DNA of 64,000 nucleotides from Pratylenchus scribneri (lineage: Eukaryota > Nematoda > Chromadorea > Rhabditida > Pratylenchidae): contig JAQSEB010000081.1 of NCBI GenBank assembly GCA_030063045.1, positions 186,001 to 250,000 of the forward strand, given 5' to 3'. A program made the translations under genes and the position numbers. The notes below the pieces were generated by a model, which saw only the letters and a list, made by a program, of their open reading frames with translations, searched no databases and had not been told where the DNA came from. How positions within the stretch are numbered: the stretch's first letter is position 1; each line of letters starts with the position of its first letter. Shown here piece after piece: positions 53,401 to 64,000 of the stretch.

Positions 53401-54756
53401 CTGAATTTTGAGTCTAATTTTTCTCCTGTCTAAAGGGGCTGAATTTTGAGTCTAATTTTTCTCCTGTCTAAAGGGGCTGAATTTTGAGTCTAATTTTTCT
53501 CCTGTCTAAAGGGGCTGAATTTTGAGTCTAATTTGGAGGATTTTGAATTAAACTATATAAAAAGGCTTTTCAACATTCTGGGATGTGCGGAAATCAAAAA
53601 GGAGGTGCGCAGGATTAAGCCGGATATAGAGGGATGATTAAGGTGGATATAGAGGGATGATTAAGGTGGATATAGAGGGATTAAGTCCCGAAATTGATGG
53701 GAAATGACCTGGAGGGCCAGTGGAATGTCGGGGATGTGTAACAAAGGCCCGGAATGTGCGAGGGATATATCCGGATATAGGGGGATTAAGGTGGATATAG
53801 GGGGATTAAGCCCCGAAATTGATGGGAAATGGCCTGGAGGGCTAGTGGAAGGTCGGGAGATGGGCTAAAGGCCCTGAGAGTCGATGGAATATAGCCGAAT
53901 ATAAGGGGATATACGTTGATTAAGGGGGATTAAGCCCCGAAATGAATGGGCGTGAGTTTTGGTTTGGTTGTTTGCTTCCTCGGCTTCGCGAGAATCCTAT
54001 GCTTCGAAAACCTAACCCTAATCCCTAGCCCTTAACTAAGCTTAATCCGGCTTAATCTCCCTATATATGGCTATATCCCGCGTGCTCCGAACCCCTAAGC
54101 CCCTAGATCCCATGCCGCCCCTAACCATAACCCTAATCCCTAGCCCCTAACTAAGCTTAATCCCTCTTAATCCACGTATATCCCCTTATATCTGGCTTAA
54201 TCCCGCGCAGTCTCCGGGCCTCTGCTACACTTCCCCCACGTTCCCATGGCCTTCCGGGCCATTCCGCATCCATTTTTCGGAGCTTAATCCCCTTTAATCC
54301 TCTTTAATCCCCCTATATCCGGATATATCCCGCGCACATTCCGGGCCTTTGTTACACATCCCCGACATTCCACTGGCCCTTCAGGCCATTTCCCATCAAT
54401 TTCGGGACTTAATCCCTCTATATCCACCTTAATCATTCCTCTATATCCACCTTAATCATCCCTCTATATCCACCTTAATCATCCCTCTATATCCACCTTA
54501 ATCATCCCTCTATATCCGGCTTAATCCTGCGCACCTCCTTTTTGATTTCCGCACATCCCAGAATGTTGAAAAGCCTTTTTATATAGTTTAATTCAAAATC
54601 CTCCAAATTAGACTCAAAATTCAGCCCCTTTAGACAGGAGAAAAATTAGACTCAAAATTCAGCCCCTTTAGACAGGCAATTAAGCTTTTCCGATTAAAAT
54701 TTTACCAAAATTTCGGAAGGCAAATTATGGAGTTCAATTTGATATTGTTGGATCAT
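50481..54756 (-). CDS. F-box / leucine-rich-repeat protein
   Basis: Probable SCF ubiquitin-ligase adaptor. Exons on the minus strand: 54706-54756, 53167-53328, 52879-53113, 52798-52829, 52408-52685, 52256-52361, 51465-51647, 51343-51423, 51212-51301, 51114-51163, 50906-51074, 50481-50666, about 540 codons, all phases consistent. Exons 1-2 join across a 1.4-kb intron to make the F-box: L-H-N-L-P-S-E-I-L, then F-H-L-L-S-F-Q-Q-R-I-R-L-E-R-V-C-R-I-W. LRR-like segments follow: L-R-R-C-G-P-N-L-E-E-L-H-F, Y-Q-K-L-V-H-L-R-I, N-C-Q-K-L-E-C-L-R-I, C-P-Q-L-E-H-L-D-F. Two apparent frame changes in the raw sequence are explained by short introns (53114-53166 and 52830-52878). An in-frame TAG sits in exon 9 at 51245-51247; it is avoided if the acceptor CGTTAG just before GAATTC is used. 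The frame of the last exon is uncertain after a 9-A run. Confidence 0.72.
51822..52204. repeat. Minisatellite R8, 24-bp unit, in the F-box/LRR gene
   Basis: About 16 copies of a 24-bp unit, GAACAGGCGGAATTATTAAA plus ATCA, in intron 6, mostly identical with early length variants. Stop-free in both orientations, hence the artefactual E-L-L-K-S-E-Q-A and S-D-F-N-N-S-A-C frames. Confidence 0.95.
53384..54679. mobile_element. Large foldback element flanked by TTAA
   Basis: 1296 bp inside intron 1 of the F-box/LRR gene. Termini TTGCCTGTCTAAAG and CTTTAGACAGGCAA are preceded and followed by TTAA (53380-53383, 54680-54683), the target preference of piggyBac-type elements. Both arms repeat GGGGCTGAATTTTGAGTCTA and GGATATAGAGGGATGATTAA in inverted order. 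The arms pair over several hundred bases around a centre near 54000. No transposase. Confidence 0.85.
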
Positions 54757-54876
54757 TTTCAAAAATTTATGTAGAAAATTTATAAAATTAATTATTCACT
54801 CTTCTTCGTATAACAATTTTAAAACTTTAGGATTTTAATTGAAAATAATGTGAAAAATTCTACATTTACCAATTCA

Positions 54877-55287
54877 GGTGCTAGCGCGTTTCATCGAAAA
54901 GGTCGGAAATGCGCGTTTCATCGAAAAAGGTCGGAAATGTTCATATTTCAATTTAGAGGGGTTAAACCAAAAAACCAATGATGTTTTCAGATTCAGCATG
55001 TTTGAAAACCCCTAAAAACAGTTTAAAAACATATGTTTATAACTTTTAAACAAGAAAAAACATTGTTTGTTTGAAATACATGTAAAATATCAAAAACATT
55101 GTTGTGTTAAAAGTTTTTGCGCAAAAAAAGTATGTTTTTAAACTGGTTTTATGGGTTTTCCAACATGCTGAATCCGAAAACATCATTGGTTTTTTGGTTT
55201 AACCCCTCTAAATTGAAATATGAACATTTCCGACCTTTTTCGATGAAACGCGCATTTCCGACCTTTTCGGTGAAACGCGCAAACACG
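54877..55287. mobile_element. Foldback MITE with 9-bp duplication (Mutator-like)
   Basis: A 411-bp element with long inverted arms: GCGCGTTTCATCGAAAAGGT and ACCTTTTTCGATGAAACGCG, and the inner pair TTAAACCAAAAAACCAATGA with its complement. It is flanked by the perfect 9-bp duplication ACCAATTCA at 54868-54876 and 55288-55296. Long arms with a 9-bp duplication suit Mutator-like elements. It lies just upstream of the F-box/LRR start. Confidence 0.88.
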
Positions 55288-55641
55288 ACCAATTCATCAT
55301 CTCATCACATCAAATCAGTAAAAATTGCGACATTGACCCTTTTGAATTTGGAATTTACCTAAAATATCTACCTATACCAAAAATCCATACGCACCCAAAT
55401 CTCTATAGAAAAATCAGAGAAAATTTTTAGCTTTTTGACTTCCCTTCCCCGCTTCATTCTCTATACTCGCGAACCGGAACCAGAACCTAAAAATATTTTT
55501 ATCTTTAGTTAAGTCTGAAATTTTTCTCCGTTAGGATTTTAGTTTTTTATTGTTTTTTTAATTTTAATGTCAAATTTTAATAATTCATTTTTTCAGCATT
55601 ATCAATTAATTAATTAATTATTCCAAATATATTAATTAATG

Positions 55642-58600
55642 ATGAGGATATTGGCCCGCATTTTAAATATTTACAATTTTCACAATTCTAAATTTTGCTA
55701 TTTTCGTTGATTTCACCGTCCATCAATTCTTAACAACAACTCATGCCGTCCACTTTGCAAATTTTTACTACTAGAAAATTGCAAAACCACAAATTTGAAA
55801 ATTCAACGGAGCCAGCAGGTTTTTATTTAAAAATTAATTTTATTCCAAATTAAAAAGGAGACATAATTGTATCAGAAAAAAACCAAAGATTTTTGGATTA
55901 AATTGTTTTTTTTTTCAGTTGGATCATTCCTCCGCATTTTCAACATTCCGCCGATTGAACCAATTATCATCGCATAATTATGAATTGCTTTTGCTTAAGC
56001 AAAGAACAAAATTGAATTTTTCGATAGGAAAATTTAGGTAAAAGGAAATTGATAAATTCTCAAAACTTAAAAATAATTTAATTGATAAATAATTTAAATA
56101 TTGAAATTTTTCAATCAAAAATTTTACATTATCATCATCCTTTCTCTATTTCAAAATCATTTTAATATGAATCTAAAGCACTGGAAAAGAACACTCCGAT
56201 AAACCCACCACATTGGGAACTGAGACAATACCTTATCCAACGGGAAGTCAAATAAATATTTTGGAGATTAAAATTCGACATGACAAGAAGAATGGGAACA
56301 AATGGATCCAGTTGTGCAATAAGGTATACTTAATTATTTTTGATTATTTATTATTTATTAAATATAAGATCCCCTATGCCAATCACAACTTTCCGTATAT
56401 TCCGGTGAAAAATACATATTTATTGATCAACGGAATGGATTCATTGATGAGCAAACTTGGCGAACATGAAAACAATGTTTGTATACCCAATTTTGTTTGG
56501 AAAAAATATCAAATAATTTTTAATTAAAAAACAATCATATTCCCAATTTAATACAGCATTCAATTTGCGAAGAATTGATAAAAGGTGGCCTTTTTTACAA
56601 CTACAAATTGGAAATTAGTCCAAATAAAAAATATTGCCAATTGGCATTTGTAATGATAGCAATTGAAAAACAATCGGGAAAGAGGATACCAATGTCAGTC
56701 CCAATCAGATTATTTCCTTTGATACGCGATCGAATGGCCAAATTGCTTGTGGAATTTGATGGAACCCAACAAATTGAACCTCCTCCATCACTTCCAAAAT
56801 GGATCTTGGAAGATGGTTAGCAATTTAATGATTTAATTTTACAAATATTTACCAATTAAAAATAGCAAAATTTTGTCATTGGCATCATTTATACCATTAA
56901 AAATCTACACTAAATGATAAAACATAATTCCATTAAGATAAAGCCGTTGAAGAGTCCAATAAATTACAATATGTACTTCTTTATCGCGACACATTGGACT
57001 ATAGAGTGGATGATAAACCGCAGAATAGGAAGATACAAATTGAGTATGTTCGAGGTGCAAGGGGCATAGAATTCATTGAAATTGTACAGGTTCGGCATTT
57101 ATAATAAGTTTTAATCATAAAAAATAACATTTTAGGCACTTGATAAACGGATGGATATTGGGAATGTCAAAAATCCATACTTTGATTTTCCAAAAATTCC
57201 CATCCAAGATGCCCAGCCTTTGCTGAATGCAATGGAAATAATGTCCAATGATTTACAAAAACAGCCACCAATTTACCAGAACCAAGTTTTTGAGACATTT
57301 AAATTAAATAAATCTCTATTTAAATTAAGTCATCGATGATTTGCTACAAATTTATCCAAGGTCTTTGGTACGACTACAAATTACAAATCCATTTATGCCC
57401 AAATAATCAATTGAATTTTTTGATGCAAACATTAACCAATCCCGACAAAACTTTTTTCCATATACCGGTTAAATTATATGGCCAAGTCCCAATGCGCGTA
57501 TTCCATTGGTTGCGGGAACAAATGAACGAAATATTGGTTAAATTTAAAATCATAAACAATTTATATAATTTGACTAGTAGAATTATTCATTCAACAGCAC
57601 TAGCCTGAATATTTTCTTCAATTAATTTATTGTTTTCAGTTGGTCTCTTCTTCTGCATTTGATAAATTAAGTCAAATAGTTGATATAAATCATGAGAAGC
57701 AAGGAGCAGAACTCACATCAAACTTGGAGTTAATTATTAAATTCCTATAAATATAATAATAATATTCAAGGTCCAATTATCGAGAAAAAGAAATACTGTA
57801 TTTTGAAAAACTGCCATATATTAATTATAATGAGGGAAAACGAAATACAATGTTTGTTTACATTGAAATGCATCAGTCCAAGAATGCGCGAATATCGATC
57901 TATTTGTACAATTGGGTATATTTAATAAAAAAAATTTATAAAATTAATTTTTAAAATATAGTTACACTTCACCATCCACAAATTTGTACGCATATTTCCC
58001 GAAGATGCATATTCAATAGTCAAGGCAATGGATGAATTAATGAGCAATCTTATTGACCTAGAAAAGGTTCACAAATATATCAATAACCAAGTGTCAATGT
58101 CAATGATATACCCCACGTATTTCAGCCTCCAAATTCTGCCATATTCGTTAGAGATAGAGAAGGTCTAATTTATGATTAATTGGAATTTGTCCAAATAATG
58201 ATTGCCATTTGGAATTTATAATGGAATCAATCACAAGTGCAAAAAATCCATCGCATGAGCCAAAGCGATTGATTTTGCCAATCCGTTTACTTCCTTTGTT
58301 GCGCGATCAAATGGCCAAAATTCTGATGGAATTTGATGGGACCGAGGAAATTGGTCCACTTCCTTCACCACTCCCAAAATGGATAGAAGAAGAGGGTATT
58401 TTTCCACAATTTATTTTAAATCATAACTTTTCAGAAATAAATCCAAATGATATAGTGAATGCCAAAGAAGCAAATAAAGAAAAATGGGAAATATTGCGAC
58501 AAGAACAATTAGACTTTAATGTCAATGTCACTACCATTATTGGAAAGCAGGATAGGAAGATGATAATCCGATTATTGCGAAGTAAACGGGGCCAGAAATT

Positions 58601-61061
58601 CATTCATATTTTGCAGGTGTGGATTTTAAATAAATTATATACTAGAAAGATGCTTTTAAATTTTTCACTTTAAATCAAATTTGAGCTTTTCTAGGGATTT
58701 TTGGGTTTTGGGAGTTGCACATTCTGGGGTAACTTTTCAGCGTTATTTATTATATTAAAATTAAAAAAGTTAATGGTTAGGATTCAGCTAAATTGCAAAA
58801 TACTTAACTAAAACATGAAATTATAAATGTATTTCATTTGTAAATGTGTTTTCGATTGTAAATGTGTTTTCGATTGTAATTGTGTTTTCGATTGTAAATG
58901 TGTTTTTGATTGTAATTGTGTTTTCGATTGTAAATGTGTTTTCAATTGTAATTATGTTTTCGATTGTAATTGTGTTTTCGATTGTAATTGTGTTTTTGAT
59001 TGTAAATGTGTTTTTGATTGTAATTGTGTTTTTGATTGTAATTGTGTTTTCGATTGTAAATGTGTTTTTGATTGTAAATATGTTTTTGATTGTAATTGTG
59101 TTTTTGATTGTAATTGTGTTTTCGATTTTAATTGTGTTTTCGATTTTAATTATGTTTTCGATTGTAATTGTGTTTTCGATTGTAATTGTGTTTTTGATTG
59201 TAAATGTGTTTTTGATTGTAATTGTGTTTTTGATTGTAATTGTGTTTTTGATTGTAATTGTGTTTTCGATTTTAATTGTGTTTTCGATTGTAATTGTGTT
59301 TTCGATTGTAAATGTGTTTTTGATTGTAATTGTGTTTTCGATTGTAAATGTGTTTTTGATTGTAAATGTGTTTTTGATTGTAATTGTGTTTTTGATTGTA
59401 ATTGTGTTTTCGATTGTAAATGTGTTTTTGATTGTAAATGTGTTTTTGATTGTAATTGTGTTTTTGATTGTAATTGTGTTTTCGATTTTAATTGTGTTTT
59501 CGATTTTAATTATGTTTTCGATTGTAATTGTGTTTTCGATTGTAATTGTGTTTTTGATTGTAAATGTGTTTTTGATTGTAATTGTGTTTTTGATTGTAAT
59601 TGTGTTTTTGATTGTAATTGTGTTTTCGATTTTAATTGTGTTTTCGATTGTAATTGTGTTTTCGATTGTAAATGTGTTTTTGATTGTAATTGTGTTTTCG
59701 ATTGTAAATGTGTTTTCAATTGTAATTATGTTTTCGATTGTAAATATGTTTCAATTGTAAATGTATTTTCGATTGTAAATGTGTTTTTGATTGTAATTGT
59801 GTTTTCGATTGTAAATGTGTTTTTGATTGTAAATGTGTTTTTGATTGTAATTGTGTTTTTGATTGTAATTGTGTTTTCGATTTTAATTGTGTTTTCGATT
59901 TTAATTGTGTTTTCGATTTTAATTATGTTTTCGATTGTAATTGTGTTTTCGATTGTAATTGTGTTTTCGATTGTAATTGTGTTTTCGATTGTAAATGTGT
60001 TTTTGATTGTAAATGTGAGCAATGAGCATACATTCAAAAGAGACAATTACCATATATATTTTGCCTCATCAGTCATCACCTATAATAGTTTCAAATAATT
60101 CAGAAATTTGACAAACAATTGGAATCATTGAATATTGGAGAAGAAGAAGAAAAAAGCTTGATCATTCCTTTTCCACCTATTCCAGTGAAAATTGCTTATC
60201 CCATGCTCGATGCAATGCTCACTTTGTCCAATGAATTGGAGAAAAAATACGCCCATCTTCAAATTTCGGATGAGATTCATGCGAAATTAGTAAGTACGAT
60301 TGTTTTTTTTAAAGTAAAATATAAATATGCTTTTTTCATCATCTATCTCTATAACAATAATCTGCTAGAAATTTCCATCCAATTTTTTTTTGAAATAAAA
60401 AAGGAGCTAAATTAATATTTCATTGAAATTAATTAAGAATTTAAATTTTATATCAAAAGTTGGAAATGATTATTTTGAAATTCTATAATTCAAAAAAAAT
60501 TAAATAAATACACGTTACTGATGATAATGATTAATGAACATTTTTATTAAATAGGATCGAAGAAATATAATATAAAGGATTTGGCGATTTGTCAGCAAAC
60601 AGTAAGAAGTGGCCTTCGTTATGATTACAAATTAGAGATCACAATTTCACCGATATCCAAACAATTGGAGTTTAGATTCGAAACAATAAAAACTAAAGCC
60701 AACCCATCACATGAACCAAGGAAATTATATGATCCAATTCCAATGTTCCTATTCAATTGGTTGAAAGAGAAAATGGCCGAATTATTGAAAAGGTATGAAT
60801 GCTTTAAATAACATCGTATTCGGTACCTTTTAATCTAAAAAAATTGTTCTAATATTTGCGCATACAAAAAAACAAATATCCAAATTCATATCTGTAGGTC
60901 ATTTTAATCATCCTGAATCTAATAAAATTCACCTTTCATATAATTAAATTAATCATTTTTTCAGTTCTTCTAACCAACAAAATAAAAATTTACATAATGT
61001 CCAACAATTGGAATCTGATGAAAATGATAATAGCATTGAAAATGGGAACACACAAATTTGA
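55642..61061 (+). pseudogene. B3: PUR-like multi-repeat family gene, with lesions
   Basis: Exons as in B2: exon 1 from 55642, 55919-56037, 56179-56323, 56369-56476, 56557-56815, 56944-57089, 57136-57285, 57330-57536, 57640-57728, 57771-57915, 57962-58066, 58126-58395, 58435-58616, 60104-60289, 60555-60792, 60965-61061. The same alternating repeats occur (e.g. R-H-D-K-K-N-G-N-K-W-I-Q-L; F-I-Q-G-L-W-Y-D-Y-K-L-Q-I-H; P-I-P-V-K-I-A-Y-P-M-L-D-A-M). Lesions: TGA at 55708-55710 in exon 1 (B2 has CGA, B4 CAA); bases missing in exon 12 giving TAA at 58177-58179; a shifted start of exon 15 with TAA within seven codons. The middle exons 2-11 are fully open, so a shorter product from an internal start is possible. 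Intron 13 carries R9. Confidence 0.6.
58830..60018. repeat. Minisatellite R9, 18-bp unit, in B3 intron 13
   Basis: About 65 copies of the same 18-bp unit as R1 and R7, with a higher share of GTAATTGTGTTTT variants. A block of about 20 units, marked by two GATTTTAATTGTGTTTTC-type units, is repeated nearly exactly at about 59100-59330 and 59460-59690. Confidence 0.97.
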
Positions 61062-61350
61062 TGGAAAAGGGCTGATTGCTTGATCGAAATATTGGCTGAT
61101 TACAATTAAATTAATATAAATGATTGCAAAAAGATATAATGGATCCTTTATTACCCATTTACACCCATTCACTCGATTGTTATTTTTTATTGTTGAAGAA
61201 TTGTAATTTGTGATAAAAAATAATTTTATTTTTTATGAAAATTCTAGAGGAAATTGAATTACCAATTTTTATTTATTCAATCAACTAATAAAATTTATTG
61301 TGAATTTTCATAATTTGGTTACAAAGATTAGTCCATTTAGGCATATATTG

Positions 61351-61884
61351 ATGCAATTGTTGAGAATATTAATGCGCAACCTTACTAAACATTGCTATTT
61401 TCTTCAATTCCACCGTTCATCAATTCTTAAGAACAACAACTCATGCCGCCCATTTTGCATATTTTTATTAGAAAATGGCAAAACCAAAAATTTGCAAATT
61501 CAACTGGAGCAGCAGGTTTACATTAAAATATATGTAAATCAAATTGAAAAAAGAATCTTCAAAAAATATTTTAATATTATTTTTGGATTTAAATAAAATT
61601 CCTCCAGATTAAATTACTTATCTTTTTCAGTTGAATTATTCCTGCGCTTTTTCAACATTTCGAAGATTGAGCCAAACATCGCATATTGATGAATTGCTTA
61701 AACAAAGAGTAAAAAGGAATTTTTCGATAGCAAAATTTAGGTATAAATTTATAAAATTCCAAATTTTTATTTCAAAATTTTTTCTAAAAATTTTAAATTT
61801 TTATACAAATTTTCTCTTCTTCTTAATTCAGCACAGTAAAAGAACACTCCGATAAACACACCACAATGGGGATTGAAACACTGA
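61351..61884 (+). pseudogene. B4: 5' end of a fourth PUR-like family gene, cut by a satellite
   Basis: Exon 1 61351-61515 (55 codons; same F-H-R-S-S-I-L segment and E-N-G-K-T as B2), exon 2 61631-61740 (A-F-S-T-F-R-R-L-S-Q-T), exon 3 from 61832 (V-K-E-H-S-D-K-H-T-T-M-G-I-E-T). Exon 3 then breaks off within about 60 nt into the R10 satellite, and the frame stops. Whether the rest of the gene lies beyond the window is unknown. Confidence 0.65.
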
Positions 61885-64000
61885 ATGTTTTGAGATTGTA
61901 AATGTTTTACAAATGTTTTAGGATTGTAAATGTTTTACAAATGTTTTGAGATTGTAAATGTTTTACAAATGTTTTGGAATTGTAAATGTTTTACAAATGT
62001 TTTGGAATTGTAAATGTTTTACAAATGTTTTGGAATTGTAAATGTTTTACAAATGTTTTGGAATTGTAAATGTTTTACAAATGTTTTAGGATTGTAAATG
62101 TTTTACAAATGTTTTGAGATTGTAAATGTTTTACAAATGTTTTGGAATTGTAAATGTTTTGCAAATGTCTTGAGATTGTAAATGTTTTACAAATGTTTTG
62201 GAATTGTAAATGTTTTACAAATGTTTTGGAATTGTAAATGTTTTACAAATGTTTTAGGATTGTAAATGTTTTACAAATGTTTTGAGATTGTAAATGTTTT
62301 ACAAATGTTTTGGAATTGTAAATGTTTTGCAAATGTCTTGAGATTGTAAATGTTTTACAAATGTTTTGGAATTGTAAATGTTTTACAAATGTTTTGGAAT
62401 TGTAAATGTTTTACAAATGTTTTAGGATTGTAAATGTTTTACAAATGTTTTGAGATTGTAAATGTTTTACAAATGTTTTGGAATTGTAAATGTTTTGCAA
62501 ATGTCTTGAGATTGTAAATGTTTTACAAATGTTTTGGAATTGTAAATGTTTTACAAATGTTTTGGAATTGTAAATGTTTTACAAATGTTTTAGGATTGTA
62601 AATGTTTTACAAATGTTTTGAGATTGTAAATGTTTTACAAATGTTTTGGAATTGTAAATGTTTTGCAAATGTCTTGAGATTGTAAATGTTTTACAAATGT
62701 TTTGGAATTGTAAATGTTTTACAAATGTTTTGGAATTGTAAATGTTTTACAAATGTTTTGAGATTGTAAATGTTTTACAAATGTTTTGGAATTGTAAATG
62801 TTTTACAAATGTTTTGGAATTGTAAATGTTTTACAAATGTTTTGAGATTGTAAATGTTTTACAATTGTTTGGATTGTAAATGTTTTACAAATGTTTTAGG
62901 ATTGTAAATGTTTTACAAATGTTTTGAGATTGTAAATGTTTTACAAATGTTTTGGAATTGTAAATGTTTTACAAATGTTTTGGAATTGTAAATGTTTTAC
63001 AAATGTTTTGAGATTGTAAATGTTTTACAAATGTTTTAGGATTGTAAATGTTTTACAAATGTTTTAGGATTGTAAATGTTTTACAAATGTTTTGAGATTG
63101 TAAATGTTTTACAAATGTTTTGGAATTGTAAATGTTTTACAAATGTTTTGGAATTGTAAATGTTTTACAAATGTTTTGGAATTGTAAATGTTTTACAAAT
63201 GTTTTGGAATTGTAAATGTTTTACAAATGTTTTAGGATTGTAAATGTTTTACAAATGTTTGAGATTGTAAATGTTTTACAAATGTTTTGGAATTGTAAAT
63301 GTTTTGCAAATGTCTTGAGATTGTAAATGTTTTACAAATGTTTTGGAATTGTAAATGTTTTACAAATGTTTTGGAATTGTAAATGTTTTACAAATGTTTT
63401 AGGATTGTAAATGTTTTACAAATGTTTTGAGATTGTAAATGTTTTACAAATGTTTTGGAATTGTAAATGTTTTGCAAATGTCTTGAGATTGTAAATGTTT
63501 TACAAATGTTTTGGAATTGTAAATGTTTTACAAATGTTTTGGAATTGTAAATGTTTTACAAATGTTTTGAGATTGTAAATGTTTTACAAATGTTTTGGAA
63601 TTGTAAATGTTTTACAAATGTTTTGGAATTGTAAATGTTTTACAAATGTTTTGAGATTGTAAATGTTTTACAATTGTTTGGATTGTAAATGTTTTACAAA
63701 TGTTTTAGGATTGTAAATGTTTTACAAATGTTTTGAGATTGTAAATGTTTTACAAATGTTTTGGAATTGTAAATGTTTTACAAATGTTTTGGAATTGTAA
63801 ATGTTTTACAAATGTTTTGAGATTGTAAATGTTTTACAAATGTTTTGGAATTGTAAATGTTTTACAAATGTTTTGGAATTGTAAATGTTTTACAAATGTT
63901 TTAAGATTGTAAATGTTTTACAAATGTTTTGAGATTGTAAATGTTTTACAAATGTTTTGGAATTGTAAATGTTTTACAAATGTTTTGGAATTGTAAATGT
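61885..64000. repeat. Satellite R10, 28-bp unit, running off the window
   Basis: At least 75 copies of a 28-bp unit (ATTGTAAATGTTTTACAA plus ATGTTTTGGA). Junction variants GGAATTG, GAGATTG and AGGATTG are arranged in a higher-order repeat: the marker GCAAATGTCTTGAG recurs at 62161, 62329, 62497 and 62665 and again at 63306 and 63474, i.e. every 168 bp (6 units). Each unit has the near-palindrome GTAAATGTTTTAC. Right end not seen. Confidence 0.97.

Overview
The window looks like an AT-rich nematode nuclear genome segment, most likely from a plant-parasitic (tylenchid) lineage. The evidence is short GT-AG introns (many of 45-60 nt), an intron-rich GMP reductase, a lineage-specific F-box family resembling those expanded in cyst and related nematodes, abundant MITEs and many intronic minisatellites. 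The genus cannot be fixed from sequence alone. All gene models were spliced by hand, by checking reading phase across each junction and comparing paralogues inside the window.

The layout is a core flanked by an inverted duplication. The core (about 15.8-30.4 kb) holds an intact F-box-like gene (A2), GMP reductase (11 exons, +), a decayed F-box-like copy (A3, -), an ATF4/CREB-type bZIP gene (-) and a glutamine-rich gene (-). On either side lies the same three-gene block in opposite orientation: B1-C1-A1 on the left (1-15.6 kb) and A4-C2-B2 on the right (31.6-48.9 kb). Family A is an F-box-like family with an N-terminal coiled coil. Family B is a multi-exon protein built from alternating beta-beta-alpha repeats that recall the PUR/Whirly/PC4 type. 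Family C is a ~950-residue repeat protein of unknown function. Beyond the right arm come an F-box/LRR gene (-), a third B copy (B3, +) and the start of a fourth (B4), which runs into a satellite that leaves the window.

Most duplicated copies are broken. A1, A3 and A4 carry stops or frameshifts. B1 has lost its middle, and B2 and B3 carry stops and frameshifts. C1 has a MITE with an 8-bp target-site duplication inside its last coding exon. A2, C2, GMP reductase, the bZIP gene and probably the F-box/LRR gene keep open frames.

The most unusual feature is the repeat landscape. Ten minisatellite tracts fill introns or intergenic gaps. Some occupy the same intron in several paralogues, one sits in different introns of two paralogues, and two lie exactly at gene breakpoints. 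At least eight MITE-like elements have recognisable TIRs and target duplications (hAT-like 8 bp, TTAA, 9 bp, TTA).
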